A stretch of 64,000 nt of DNA from Pseudodesulfovibrio sp. JC047 (GTDB lineage: Bacteria > Desulfobacterota > Desulfovibrionia > Desulfovibrionales > Desulfovibrionaceae): positions 62,001 through 126,000 of the forward strand of contig NZ_WUEH01000007.1 in assembly GCF_010468615.1 (NCBI RefSeq), in the 5' to 3' direction. Below are positions 8,636 through 17,338 of this stretch, one piece after another; the first letter of the stretch is position 1; every line of letters starts with the position of its first letter. The translations under genes and the position numbers were made by a program. A model generated the notes under the pieces. It did not search any database. It was not told the DNA's origin and worked only from the letters and a program-made list of their open reading frames with translations.

Positions 8636-9427
8636 CTACAGGAGCTGCATGGCAGCATCCACTTCCCAATTCTCATGAACGATCTTGTTGAGAGCCGCCA
8701 CGATGTGGGCGGGTTTTTTGTGTTGGAAGATGTTCCTGCCGACCGACAGACCAGCCCCTCCGGCCTGAATTGAATCGTAGACCATCTGGACCAGGTCCCG
8801 ATCACTTTCCAGCTTGGGACCACCTGCAATGACGACTGGCACACAACATCCTTTCACGACTTTTTTGAAGGATTGCGGGTCGCCCGTATAATTGACCTTG
8901 ATGATGTCAGCTCCCAGTTCCACACCGACACGAGCGCAGTGTGCCACGATATTCGGCGCGTATTCATTGTCGATTTTCGGGCCGCGTGCGTACATCATGG
9001 CCAGAACAGGCATTCCCCATTCGTTGGCTTCAGCACACAGTGAACCCAGGTCTGCCAACATGTTTGGTTCTGTTTCATCGCCCAGGTTGACGTGAACGGA
9101 TATGGCGTCTGCCCCGAGTTTGAGTGCATCGGCCACCGTGCCGACCAATGCCTTGGCATTGGGATGGGGTGACAGTGATGTTGAGGCGGAGAGATGAATG
9201 ATCAGTCCGATATCCTTGCCGCCTGCCCGGTGGGAACAGCGGGGAATTCCCTTGTGCATGAGCATGGCGTTGGCACCGCCTTCGGCCACTTGATCCACGG
9301 TTTTGCGAAGGTCAACCAGTCCATAGATGGGACCGACTGTCACGCCATGATCCAATGGGACGATAATGGTTCGCCCGTTGTTGCGATTCATGATTCGTTC
9401 CATGCGAATGGCTTTTCCGAGATGCAT
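8636..9427 (-). CDS. 2-amino-3,7-dideoxy-D-threo-hept-6-ulosonate synthase (DhnA/class I aldolase family)
   Basis: This 263-residue TIM-barrel aldolase has [13 protein letters not shown] near residue 21 (Asp26-His27), [15 protein letters not shown] at 146-150 and the Schiff-base lysine in [11 protein letters not shown] (Lys177), then VIAGGPK and GRNIFQ for phosphate binding. These are hallmarks of the ADTH synthase/archaeal-type FBA family. In organisms lacking DAHP synthase, such as methanogens and desulfovibrios, ADTH synthase makes the first C7 intermediate toward 3-dehydroquinate and aromatic amino acids. The ATG is preceded by AAGGAG at good spacing. Upstream lies a terminator and a Phe-rich leader peptide, indicating attenuation. 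A true fructose-bisphosphate aldolase role is the main alternative. Confidence 0.82.
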   Translation of the reverse strand: MHLGKAIRMERIMNRNNGRTIIVPLDHGVTVGPIYGLVDLRKTVDQVAEGGANAMLMHKGIPRCSHRAGGKDIGLIIHLSASTSLSPHPNAKALVGTVADALKLGADAISVHVNLGDETEPNMLADLGSLCAEANEWGMPVLAMMYARGPKIDNEYAPNIVAHCARVGVELGADIIKVNYTGDPQSFKKVVKGCCVPVVIAGGPKLESDRDLVQMVYDSIQAGGAGLSVGRNIFQHKKPAHIVAALNKIVHENWEVDAAMQLL

Positions 9428-9469
9428 AGGTGCTCCTTGTTTTGAAGGCCAGCAAAGCGGCGTCTCCCC

Positions 9470-9503
9470 AAAAAAAAGAGGCCGCAGATCGATCTGCGGC
9501 CTC
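9470..9503 (-). terminator. Attenuator terminator before the ADTH synthase gene
   Basis: Read on the minus strand, GAGGCCGCAGATC and GATCTGCGGCCTC pair perfectly and are followed by eight U (9477-9470), 42 bases before the start codon of the synthase. It is in the right place to stop transcription before the gene. Its 5' arm can instead pair with an upstream segment (9542-9549) to form an antiterminator. Confidence 0.85.
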
Positions 9504-9527
9504 TTGGGTGTGTATTCGGGCTAAAGA

Positions 9528-9590
9528 CTAGCGCACACCATGACCGCAGGCGTTCCTAAATATAAAAGCACAAAAAAAGCGTGTCGTCAT
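9528..9590 (-). CDS. Candidate Phe-rich leader peptide of an attenuator
   Basis: This is a 20-codon frame, MTTRFFCAFIFRNACGHGVR, with four Phe codons (all TTT) within seven positions at 9558-9578, then a TAG stop. It can also start 9 bases earlier at an in-frame ATG (9599). The segment FFCAFIF resembles the Phe runs in the enterobacterial pheA and pheST leaders. The frame lies between a sigma70-like -35 box and the terminator in front of the ADTH synthase gene. RNA segments within it form the alternative pairings expected of a translation-coupled attenuator. The weak point is the lack of a clear Shine-Dalgarno sequence before either ATG. Confidence 0.6.
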   Translation of the reverse strand: MTTRFFCAFIFRNACGHGVR

Positions 9591-9605
9591 GGTGTTCATT
9601 GTCAA

Positions 9606-9635
9606 TATGTATCCGTTTGTTTTGTCGCCTGTCAA
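9606..9635 (-). promoter_or_regulatory. Candidate promoter of the leader/ADTH synthase unit
   Basis: On the minus strand a perfect TTGACA (9635-9630) is followed after 18 bases by TACATA (9611-9606), a weak -10. Transcription would begin close to the leader ATGs. Read-through from the ridA gene, which ends at 9673, is also possible. Confidence 0.45.
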
Positions 9636-9672
9636 GTTGTGTTCAGTGATGGTGCTGGTGATTCGGAGCGAT

Positions 9673-10056
9673 TTATTTCGCTAACGCAATGCACTTTAGT
9701 TCGACCAGTCCACCCAATGGCAGACCGCCAACCTGGATGGCCGCCCGGGCAGGTTTATGATTGGCGAAATATTCAGCATAGATGGCATTCAGATCAGCGA
9801 ATTTTCCCATATCCATGACAAAGACGTCCACGCTCAGGACTTTTTCGAGAGAAGAACCGGCTTCTTCAAGAATGGCCTTCATGTTTTCCAGTGCCTGTCT
9901 GGTCTGGGCTTCAAACCCGTCCGCGAGTGTGCCTTCACTGGGAATGATGCCGAGTTGGCCGGAGACATAGACCACGCCGTTGGCTGTGGTTGCCTGTGAG
10001 TACGGGCCGACAGCCGCAGGGGCCGTGTCTGTGTGAATCAAGGTGATGTCTGACAT
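9673..10056 (-). CDS. ridA: RidA family enamine/imine deaminase
   Basis: This 127-residue protein has the full RidA (YjgF/YER057c/UK114) pattern: APAAVGPYSQAT at the N-terminus, VYVSGQLGI, the ENMKAILEEAGSSLEKV helix, VFVMDMGKFADLNAIYAEYF and the signature PARAAIQVGGLPLGGLVEL with the conserved Arg. It hydrolyses reactive 2-aminoacrylate-type enamines released by PLP enzymes, giving 2-oxoacids and ammonia in the cytosol. An AAGGAG site lies 6 bases before ATG 10056. It follows the nucleoside-gate gene by 21 bases and is probably in one transcript with it. Confidence 0.93.
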   Translation of the reverse strand: MSDITLIHTDTAPAAVGPYSQATTANGVVYVSGQLGIIPSEGTLADGFEAQTRQALENMKAILEEAGSSLEKVLSVDVFVMDMGKFADLNAIYAEYFANHKPARAAIQVGGLPLGGLVELKCIALAK

Positions 10057-10077
10057 GAGTTGCTCCTTTATTTGGTA

Positions 10078-11046
10078 CTATGTGTTTGCTTTTCCCCAAA
10101 GATATGCGTCACTCAGCGCGTCCGGGAGACGGCGGGTGATCGGGACAAGAATGGCCATGGCCACAAGACCGAAAGTCAATCGTCCCCAAAAGATGCCACT
10201 GAGTTGGGCACCGATGAGCATCATGAGGAGTGTGTCTTCGATCATGGAATGGCAAAATCCCATCAAGGTCAGCGAATAGAAAACATCCTTGCGGTCAATA
10301 CGTCCGGACTGCGATTCATTGATGATGAGTCCGCCACCGTAGGCGAGTCCGAGCGTGAAGCCGATGATGGTGATGGTGGAGGCCTTGGGTCCGATCCCGA
10401 TGAGTTTCAGGATGGGGCGGAGCAGGGTGTTCATGAGATCCACCGCTCGAATGGCTGTCAGAATCCGCATCATGACCATCAGCCCGAGAACGATACCGAA
10501 GATTGAAAGCAGATTCTTTGTTTCACCCCAAGCCCATTGAAGCAGAGTTGGATCGACAGGGCCCTCGCTGTGAAAAAGAATGACGGCTGGTTCCTGTAGG
10601 GTGCCGCTGGCTGAATAAATCCAATGTAAAATCAGGCCGAGCGTGAAAGCCCCGATGAGTCGGGAAAGAATTTGAAAGGCGAATTTGGCACCGGATCGCT
10701 GTGCAATGGCTCCTTCCACGAGGAATCCGTGGCCGACGAGGAGCAGAACGGCGAACACCGTAACCTGTTCCGTGTTCAATGACATGTCGCGGGCCAGCGA
10801 GAGAAAGACAATCAGTCCGGCATACATGGAATTGACCATGGCGGTTGCCCAAGCCAGTCCGAGTTCAGCGGGAAGCCCGAGAAGCCCCATGATCGGTTTG
10901 AGCGGCATGGCCACATATTGAATGAGATCGAATTCTTGAAGTAGTTTAACCCCGATAATGACGGGGATCATGATCTTGAAAAGCTCGAAACAGGCGAAAA
11001 AAGCGTCGCGAATGAGGTCGTGTGTAATGGAAAAAATTTTATGCAT
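10078..11046 (-). CDS. Nucleoside-recognition (Gate) domain membrane protein
   Basis: This is a 322-residue polytopic protein with about eight hydrophobic segments and two copies of the Gate/nucleoside-recognition pattern. The first is FKIMIPVIIGVKLLQEF with VNSMYAGLIV; the second is LLSIFGIVLGLMVMMRIL with TLGLAYGGGLIINESQ and FCHSMIEDTLLMMLIGA. Related families are the spore-maturation SpmA/SpmB proteins and the transmembrane part of nucleoside transporters. The substrate is not predictable. An AAGGAGTATC ribosome site precedes the ATG. It leads a probable two-gene unit with ridA. Confidence 0.82.
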   Translation of the reverse strand: MHKIFSITHDLIRDAFFACFELFKIMIPVIIGVKLLQEFDLIQYVAMPLKPIMGLLGLPAELGLAWATAMVNSMYAGLIVFLSLARDMSLNTEQVTVFAVLLLVGHGFLVEGAIAQRSGAKFAFQILSRLIGAFTLGLILHWIYSASGTLQEPAVILFHSEGPVDPTLLQWAWGETKNLLSIFGIVLGLMVMMRILTAIRAVDLMNTLLRPILKLIGIGPKASTITIIGFTLGLAYGGGLIINESQSGRIDRKDVFYSLTLMGFCHSMIEDTLLMMLIGAQLSGIFWGRLTFGLVAMAILVPITRRLPDALSDAYLWGKANT

Positions 11047-11142
11047 GATACTCCTTAAGTCGAAGCGACCATAGAGTATCTTTTATTAAAAGAAAAGAGT
11101 GTCTGAAAGAGGGTGTCGATGTGACCGACGTTTTGGGGGGGC

Positions 11143-11180
11143 GACACGCTGAGGGACTTTTCAGGGCCTCTCAGCGTGTC
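11143..11180. terminator. Hairpin downstream of feoB
   Basis: GACACGCTGAG and CTCAGCGTGTC form an 11-bp stem just past the feoB stop at 11199. The T-run is on the plus strand (11173-11180), while feoB reads on the minus strand, so as a U-tract terminator it points the wrong way. It may still end the feoB mRNA as a U-less hairpin. Confidence 0.5.
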
Positions 11181-11198
11181 GGTATTTTTTTTGAGATG

Positions 11199-13334
11199 TT
11201 AGAGTATTGATTTGGCGATGTGGAAGACCACGATTGCCATGCCGAATGCCAATGTGGTTGATCCCACGACGCTGAAGGCGGCCCATTTCCAACTGGATTC
11301 CCGTGCCATGGTCACCACCGTCACGAAGCAGGGGGCGTAGAGCATGGTGAAGATGATGAGAGCCAAGGCCGACGCTTCCGAGAAGAGTGGGTCAGCGACC
11401 AGCTTTTCCGATAACGGTTGGGATTCTTCTGCGTCAATTTCACCCAGAGAATAGGCGGTGCCGAGGGTCGAGACAATGACTTCCTTGGCCGCGAATCCGC
11501 CGGTCAGAGCGATGTTGATGCGCCAGTTGAATCCGGCCAGTTGGGTCATTGGTTCAAGAGCGGTACCGATCCGGCCTGCGAAAGTGTGCCTGATGGCTTC
11601 TTCGGCTTCGGCGTTGTCGATTTGGGCAATATTATCTTCAACCTGTGCTTGTGCCCGCAGCGATTCATAATGGGCGAGGCGTTCTTCCGGCAATTGCGGG
11701 AAGGTCATCAAGGCCCAGAGCAATATGGAGATCCCGAGAATGACGGTTCCCGCCTTCTTGGCATATTCCCAAGTGCGTTCCCATGTGTGGATCAGGACCC
11801 CGCGCAAAGTCGGCATACGGTAAGGCGGCAGTTCCATGACAAACGGGGTGGACGCACCTTTGATGACGGTGGAGCGAAGGATTCGAGCCACGATGAGGGC
11901 CATCATCCAGGCGCACAATGTAATCAGGAGCATGACCGTTGCTGCGTGTTGGGGAAAGAAGGCTGCGGTGAGCATGAGGAACACCGGAACTTTGGCCCCG
12001 CAGGTCATGTATGGAGCAACAAAGAGTGTTGCCAATTTTTCTTTGGGACTCCGCAAGGTGCGGGCAGCCATGACACCGGGGACAGCGCAGCCCCCGGCGA
12101 TGCCTCCTGAAACAATAAACGGAAGAACGGATGTTCCGTGCAAGCCGAAGACCTTGAAAATACGGTCGAGCATGTAGGCCATACGGGCGATGTACCCGGA
12201 GTCTTCCAGTGCGGAAATCATCAGGAACATGAACATGATGAGTGGCACGAAGCCGAGGACGCCGCCGACACCATCGATGATACCGGAGACCACCAGTGAA
12301 CGCAGGTGTCCATCCGGCAAGGCATTATAGGCTGTATCTCCCATCCATCCGAAAAGTGCTTCCAACCATCCCATGGGTATTTCGCCGACGGTAAAAGTGA
12401 CTTTGTAGATCAAGTAGACGATGGCCAGCATAATCGCTGGACCGAGAAAACGGTGGGTGAGCACTCTGTCCATTTTGTCTGACCGACTGATACGGTCTTC
12501 GTCCAGCACCGGATAGGAGACAACGTCTTTTATCATGCCTGCGATGAATCCATACCGATGGTCGGCGATGAGGGCATCTGGCCGAGCTTTCAACGTTTTT
12601 TCAGTGTGGTCCGCAACATCGATCGCCATTTTCTCGAGCGTATCTGACAAGGATGTATTGGTCATGCGTCCCTTGATAACCACATCTTCATCGCGTTCGA
12701 GATATTTGATGCCGGTCCAGCGGGCTGGGACTTTGTCTGTCAGAAAGCCTTCTGCTTCAATAAGTTTGACCATTTCATCCAGAACAGGGTCAAGGTCCGG
12801 GCCATAGGAGATATTAAGCGGTTTCCATGCACCGTCTTGTTCCTTGGCTAATTCAAGGGTCTTTTTCAGGAGCTTTTGGGTTCCTTGATCGTTTCGTGCC
12901 ACGGTTTCAACCACCGAGCATCCGGAAAGTTTGGCGAGCCGTTCACTATCGATGTGCTTGCCGCTGCTGCGGACTTCATCCATCATGTTGAGACCGAGGA
13001 CGAGAGGAACGCCGAGTTCCATGATTTGGACAGCCAGATAGAGGTTTCTTTCCAGCGCGTCGGCATTCATGATGTCAATGACGACTTCAGGGCGTTCATC
13101 GACTAAAAAGTTTCGGGCGACCAGTTCTTCCTGCGTATAGGCCGTCAGCGAGTATGTCCCTGGCAGATCCACGAGGACAACGGAATCGCCATTCATGGTG
13201 ATGTGACCGGTCTTTTTTTCAACGGTCACTCCTGGCCAGTTGGCGACATGCTGTCGTGCGCCAGTGAGCGAGTTGAACATGGTGGTTTTACCGCAGTTCG
13301 GATTCCCTGCGATACCAATGGTAAATTCTGTCAT
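11199..13334 (-). CDS. feoB: Ferrous iron transporter FeoB (first copy)
   Basis: This 711-residue protein has an N-terminal G domain with GNPNCGKTT (G1), the threonine of PGVTVEKK (G2), DLPGTYSL (G3) and LNMMD (G4), a helical GDI-like region, and a membrane part with two Gate segments (GSGGIAGGCAVPGVMAARTL-like and ALTGGFAAKEVIVSTLGT). It imports Fe2+ across the inner membrane. The start ATG lies 3 bases after the feoA stop. It is the last gene of a three-gene operon (Cys-rich peptide, feoA, feoB). The length is normal for the family, and it is clearly distinct from the longer FeoB at 54.5 kb. Confidence 0.96.
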   Translation of the reverse strand: MTEFTIGIAGNPNCGKTTMFNSLTGARQHVANWPGVTVEKKTGHITMNGDSVVLVDLPGTYSLTAYTQEELVARNFLVDERPEVVIDIMNADALERNLYLAVQIMELGVPLVLGLNMMDEVRSSGKHIDSERLAKLSGCSVVETVARNDQGTQKLLKKTLELAKEQDGAWKPLNISYGPDLDPVLDEMVKLIEAEGFLTDKVPARWTGIKYLERDEDVVIKGRMTNTSLSDTLEKMAIDVADHTEKTLKARPDALIADHRYGFIAGMIKDVVSYPVLDEDRISRSDKMDRVLTHRFLGPAIMLAIVYLIYKVTFTVGEIPMGWLEALFGWMGDTAYNALPDGHLRSLVVSGIIDGVGGVLGFVPLIMFMFLMISALEDSGYIARMAYMLDRIFKVFGLHGTSVLPFIVSGGIAGGCAVPGVMAARTLRSPKEKLATLFVAPYMTCGAKVPVFLMLTAAFFPQHAATVMLLITLCAWMMALIVARILRSTVIKGASTPFVMELPPYRMPTLRGVLIHTWERTWEYAKKAGTVILGISILLWALMTFPQLPEERLAHYESLRAQAQVEDNIAQIDNAEAEEAIRHTFAGRIGTALEPMTQLAGFNWRINIALTGGFAAKEVIVSTLGTAYSLGEIDAEESQPLSEKLVADPLFSEASALALIIFTMLYAPCFVTVVTMARESSWKWAAFSVVGSTTLAFGMAIVVFHIAKSIL

Positions 13335-13337
13335 GGG

Positions 13338-13580
13338 TTAGTCCTCCAACAGCGTGACAGTAATATGATCGGCTTCGCTATTGCGAAGGGTCAAGGTAAA
13401 ATCCTTGAGTCGCAGGGCAACGGGGTCCTTGAGCGGTGCTTTGCCAATGACATGGACTTCGGTACCGGAGATTAATCCCATATCCCGAATGCGTCTTCCG
13501 AGTTCCCCCTCGGCCGCAACGGTTTTAATTTTGAGTTTCTGGTTGACCTTGGCTTTTCTTAAACAAAAATCTTGAGACAT
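13338..13580 (-). CDS. feoA: FeoA (first operon)
   Basis: This is an 80-residue SH3-like protein: MSQDFCLRKAKVNQKLKI, then LGRRIRDMGLISGTEVHVIGKAPLKDPVALRLKDFTLTL, the classic FeoA core. It acts at the cytoplasmic face with FeoB. I start it at ATG 13580, where AAGGAA lies 7 bases upstream; the frame continues further up without family similarity. It is separated from feoB by 3 bases. Confidence 0.93.
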   Translation of the reverse strand: MSQDFCLRKAKVNQKLKIKTVAAEGELGRRIRDMGLISGTEVHVIGKAPLKDPVALRLKDFTLTLRNSEADHITVTLLED

Positions 13581-13638
13581 GATGTATTCCTTAGACTGTT
13601 CTGGTTGATAAAGGATATCAACAATGGTGCAAAAAAAA

Positions 13639-13821
13639 TTAGTGAGAGCCTGGACAACCTTTCGAGTGTGGTTTGTTTTGAATGCTGGAGCATGAGCCAG
13701 CCTGTCCGCATCCCGCACAACCGCAGGAAGCACCCGTAGTCCTAAACTGTCGGACAAGCCGACGTCCAACGAAAAACGCAGCAATAATGACGATGCCAAT
13801 GGCAAGAAGTGTGTCTATCAT
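13639..13821 (-). CDS. FeoB-associated Cys-rich membrane peptide
   Basis: This 60-residue protein has one N-terminal membrane helix (residues 3-20), then basic residues and a Cys-rich tail containing CGCAGCGQAGSC and one more Cys. This matches the small FeoB-associated Cys-rich proteins (FeoC-position peptides of anaerobes). It may bind Fe2+ or an Fe-S cluster beside the transporter. It is the first gene of the operon, with GAGGGG before its ATG. Confidence 0.88.
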   Translation of the reverse strand: MIDTLLAIGIVIIAAFFVGRRLVRQFRTTGASCGCAGCGQAGSCSSIQNKPHSKGCPGSH

Positions 13822-13881
13822 TTTTTCCCCTCAAAGTTATACCCTGAAATTCAGGCGAGACAAGTGGGTTGTAATGATGTT

Positions 13882-13905
13882 GAGAATCAGTGTCAAGTGA
13901 TTCTC
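13882..13905. promoter_or_regulatory. Inverted repeat upstream of the first feo operon (Fur-like operator)
   Basis: GAGAATCA and TGATTCTC are perfect 8-bp inverted repeats separated by 8 bases, centred about 70 bases before the first gene of the feo operon. The GAGAAT half site resembles Fur-type boxes, and control by Fur is expected for feo genes. It matches the 19-bp E. coli Fur consensus only in part. Confidence 0.5.
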
Positions 13906-14045
13906 GGTAAAAAAACATACCATGATGGGAGGCGATTGTCTTTTGTGCAACTTGTGCTCGTTGTTATTTTATGCTGAGATGCCCATCAACACAGGCTGCG
14001 GAATCGTGAAGGTTAAAAAGTAAAAGAGTGTGAATGGAGTCAGGT

Positions 14046-14249
14046 ATGGATGAAGATTCAAGAGATTTTATGCGATGGATCGATGCTCTTGCCAAGGGAA
14101 TCATTGCCGGGGCAGCGATAGGGTATTTGTTCAGCCTGACCGACATGATGCCCCCCGGCAAAGCCGTCGTCCTCGGGGGCCTCGCCGGCTGCCTTGCCGC
14201 AATCACCTTCAAAAATCGTCAGGATGATAAGAAGGACGACGAAAAATAA
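14046..14249 (+). CDS. Small membrane protein of unknown function
   Basis: This roughly 67-residue protein reads MDEDSRDFMRWIDALAKGII and then has two hydrophobic stretches (about 17-32 and 40-55) with small residues (GAAIGYLF, GGLAGCLAAITF), ending in a charged tail (NRQDDKKDDEK). The start at 14046 is favoured because GGAG sits 7 bases upstream; an ATG at 14034 is the alternative. It stands alone between the feo operon and a glycosyltransferase. I do not recognise a family. Confidence 0.6.
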   Translation: MDEDSRDFMRWIDALAKGIIAGAAIGYLFSLTDMMPPGKAVVLGGLAGCLAAITFKNRQDDKKDDEK

Positions 14250-14391
14250 AGCTATTTTTTAGGTTCGCTGAGAAACGTGTTCAGACACAGTTGGGTGGCC
14301 ACGCTTGAAAACAAAAATATATCATTTTGAATCGTTTCATGGCGTGTCTTTGTCATGGTCAATTCTGAACTTTTTGTGATGGTATAGATTT

Positions 14392-15444
14392 TTATCCTTC
14401 ATCCTCATTATGTGTATCGAGTCTATTCCCGATCAAACGGAGCGCCTCATCAATACATTCTTCCGGGTGAAATGTTTCTAGGCATTCACGGGTCTTGCAT
14501 TGGTTTTTGTTGCAGAAATGGCACGGAAGACCTTTGTCTACGCTGACATGTTCATCAGAGGGGTATTTCCAGCCCAATCCGGTGGCACCGTGAATGACCA
14601 GTGAGGGTGTGTTGACCGCGACTGCAAGGTGGCGGGGGGCGGAACAGTTGCCGATGTGCAGGGTGGCCTGTGATTGCACTGCGGCCATCTCTCGGAGAGA
14701 AAGCATTTTTTGTGAAATGACCACACCTTCTCCAGCAAGTCTGCCGACTTCTTCAGCGACTGGCAGTTCTCCCGGACCGTATAAAATGAAGAATTTCAGC
14801 TTTGGATACTGAGCGTGGATGAGTTTGATGAGTCCTGCAAAATGGCGTTCTGGCCATTTGCGGGTGATACGTCGGTGGCTAGGGTCAATCGTCACGAACT
14901 GGTGTGCCTGCATCCCCTGAGACTGGACGAATTCTGAGGCCCACTGTTTTTCGGCATCGGTGAAAAAGACTTCAGGCGGTTCTCCATTCCATTCGATCCC
15001 CAGCGGACGCAGTACGCTTGCCTTGCATTTCGCCGCATACCCGTTGAGTGGAGTGCTCCAATGGCTATAGAGATGACGATTATACCATGGAGGCGTGAAG
15101 GTCAGGCGGACTGGAGCATCCGAGAAGCGGACAACCCATTTGCATCGTGGAAGTTGTTGGAAATCCACAATAAGATCATACCCACTCTTGCCGACTTTTC
15201 GGTAATAACGAAGTGCGGTGAGAGGATTTCTCAAGGCCTTTTTGTCAATGGTCCAGACATGGTTGATGTGTGGGTTGTTTTCAAGCACCGATGCGCATTT
15301 CTTTTCGGTCAATACGTCAAGTTTGGCTTCGGGGTATCGTTCCTTGAGAAGCCTGAAAGAAGGGGTGGCGAGAACAACATCGCCGATTTGCCGAAGTTGA
15401 CAGGCGAGAATCCTTTGAGGGGCTATATTCGTAATATCGTTCAT
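14392..15444 (-). CDS. Glycosyltransferase family 9
   Basis: This 350-residue GT9 protein begins with RILACQLRQIGDVVLATPSF, the N-terminal Rossmann motif of heptosyltransferases. The second domain has VTIDPSHRRITRKWPERHFAGLI and a degenerate donor loop, LHIGNCSAPRHLAVAVNTPSLVIHG, where most relatives have a D-TG or D-SG pattern. Near the end is a Cys motif (CHFCNKNQCKTRECL), as in other GT9 enzymes. It probably adds a sugar to LPS core or another glycan on the cytoplasmic side of the inner membrane. It is monocistronic and divergent from the hybrid kinase. Confidence 0.85.
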   Translation of the reverse strand: MNDITNIAPQRILACQLRQIGDVVLATPSFRLLKERYPEAKLDVLTEKKCASVLENNPHINHVWTIDKKALRNPLTALRYYRKVGKSGYDLIVDFQQLPRCKWVVRFSDAPVRLTFTPPWYNRHLYSHWSTPLNGYAAKCKASVLRPLGIEWNGEPPEVFFTDAEKQWASEFVQSQGMQAHQFVTIDPSHRRITRKWPERHFAGLIKLIHAQYPKLKFFILYGPGELPVAEEVGRLAGEGVVISQKMLSLREMAAVQSQATLHIGNCSAPRHLAVAVNTPSLVIHGATGLGWKYPSDEHVSVDKGLPCHFCNKNQCKTRECLETFHPEECIDEALRLIGNRLDTHNEDEG

Positions 15445-15727
15445 TCTCTGTATAATCTTTGTGAAATTGTCGTGTCTTTTTTACGTTTTCCCGCTGGGCG
15501 GTTAACCGCTTTTTCATGCATCATAAAATATACGGTGAAGATACGCGTTTGTATACGTGTTTTTATTCCTGCACAAGTCCAAGAGAAGGCCTGACCGAGT
15601 CTGGTGCTTTTCTGGAACGATAATACGGCGTTCTCCCTTGGAAAATAGTCGCTTTAACGGGGTGACGGCTGATCGGTGCTTATGGTAACCGATGGGGTGT
15701 CGAATCAATGTGTGAGGGAGATGTTTC

Positions 15728-17299
15728 ATGCCGACAGAGAAGATTCTGCTTGTGGAAGACGACGCCATAGCCCGATTGGATATTCAGGTCGCCCTGGAGC
15801 GGGCTGGATATGGTGTCGCCGGGTATGCCGCAAGTGGAGAAAAAGCAATTGAGATGACGGACTCATTGAGCCCGGATCTTGTGCTTATGGATATTCAGCT
15901 TGAAGGCGCCATGGATGGTGTTGAGGCCGCTCGGGAAATACTTCGGAAGTTTGATGTCCCGGTCATTTATCTGACCGTTTTGGTTGATGAAGACACGCTG
16001 CACTGGGCAAAAACTACAGGGCCCTTGGGGTACTTGGTCAAACCTGTCGATCACAATGAGTTGAAGGCTGCGATCGAAATAGGACTGTACAGGCACCAGA
16101 TGGAGCGCGAGCTTCGTAAGGCCAAACGTGAGGCCGAGGCCGCAAGCCGGGCCAAAACATCTTTTTTGGCAACAGTGAGTCATGAGCTTCGGACACCCAT
16201 GAATGGGGTCTTGGGCATGACGGAGTTGTTGCTCATGTCGGATCTCGGAGATCCGTATCGGGAAAATGTCCGATTGATTCGAGAGTCGTCCATGTCGCTG
16301 TTGTCTGTGTTGAACCAGATCATCGATTATTCGAAAATGGAGGCCAGCTCTCTTTCTGTACGGAACATGGATTTTCGTTTGGAAGATCTTGTCACCGGGC
16401 TTGTGTCCCAATATTCGCGGACGGCCATGGCAAAGGAAATTGCTTTGACGTCGTCCATTGCTCCTGAAACGCCGAGTTGGATCAAGGGGGATTCTCCGAA
16501 AATTCGGCAGATTTTGGGGAATCTCATCAATAATGCCGTGAAGTTTACGGCGAACGGGCAGGTCTTGGTGGATGTTGCGCCGTTGGTTGAAGAGGTGCCC
16601 TCAGGGCGTGATGAACAGGAGAAGACCGTCGCAATTCAGATTTTGATTCAGGATACTGGTATCGGTATCCCCTCGGCTCAATTGACCGATATCTTCGAGA
16701 GTTTCAATTTGGCCGAGGACCATCTCTGTCACGCGACTGGTGGATTGGGGTTGGGATTGGCCATTGTCAGTCGGTTGGTCACTGTTCTTGGGGGGACGAT
16801 CACGTGCTCCAGCGAAGAAGGAGTAGGAAGTACCTTTTCCGTGATTTTACCCTGTCTTCGAAGCCGGTATGAGGACCAGGCTCCGTCCACATTTGTTCTT
16901 GGGGATCAGTCGCCACTCAAGGGCGCACGCGTTCTCGTCGTTGAAGATGATCTGGTCAATCAACGGTATATCATCAGGCTGCTTGAAAAAATGGGGTGCA
17001 ATGTCGTTCTGGCAGAAAATGGGGCTGATGCGATTGAGGCCCTCAAGGAACGACCCTTTGATATTATTTTTATGGATGTGGAAATGCCGACCATGAATGG
17101 CATTGAGGCAACTCGGCGTATTCGCAAGCCGGAGACCGGATGCTTGAACCCAGACGTGCCGATTGTGGCTTTGACGGCCCGGGCCATGTGGGGCGATGAA
17201 CAGCGGTGTCTTCAAGTGGGAATGGATGATTACGTTGCCAAACCCGTGGATGTTGATACAATAGCCGCAATTATCCAATCGATTTTAAACCATGAATAG
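15728..17299 (+). CDS. Hybrid sensor kinase, REC-HisKA-HATPase-REC
   Basis: This is a 523-residue cytosolic hybrid kinase. The first receiver domain (1-120) has EDD at 10-12, phospho-Asp55 in LVLMDIQ and Lys105. HisKA carries SHELRTPMNG with His152. The ATPase domain has the N box (ILGNLINNAVKFTANG), DTGIGIP and GGLGLGLAIV. The second receiver (about 400-523) has VVEDD, phospho-Asp near 450 in IIFMDVEMPTMNG and a Lys near 505. There is no membrane helix or PAS domain, so input arrives through the N-terminal receiver. No Hpt domain is attached; the Hpt protein at 8.3 kb could complete a relay. A good ribosome site (GAGGGAGATG) lies before the ATG. Confidence 0.93.
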   Translation: MPTEKILLVEDDAIARLDIQVALERAGYGVAGYAASGEKAIEMTDSLSPDLVLMDIQLEGAMDGVEAAREILRKFDVPVIYLTVLVDEDTLHWAKTTGPLGYLVKPVDHNELKAAIEIGLYRHQMERELRKAKREAEAASRAKTSFLATVSHELRTPMNGVLGMTELLLMSDLGDPYRENVRLIRESSMSLLSVLNQIIDYSKMEASSLSVRNMDFRLEDLVTGLVSQYSRTAMAKEIALTSSIAPETPSWIKGDSPKIRQILGNLINNAVKFTANGQVLVDVAPLVEEVPSGRDEQEKTVAIQILIQDTGIGIPSAQLTDIFESFNLAEDHLCHATGGLGLGLAIVSRLVTVLGGTITCSSEEGVGSTFSVILPCLRSRYEDQAPSTFVLGDQSPLKGARVLVVEDDLVNQRYIIRLLEKMGCNVVLAENGADAIEALKERPFDIIFMDVEMPTMNGIEATRRIRKPETGCLNPDVPIVALTARAMWGDEQRCLQVGMDDYVAKPVDVDTIAAIIQSILNHE

Positions 17300-17338
17300 A
17301 CGTGTCGCTTCTTCGACGCACTGTGAGCTTCCTAAAAT

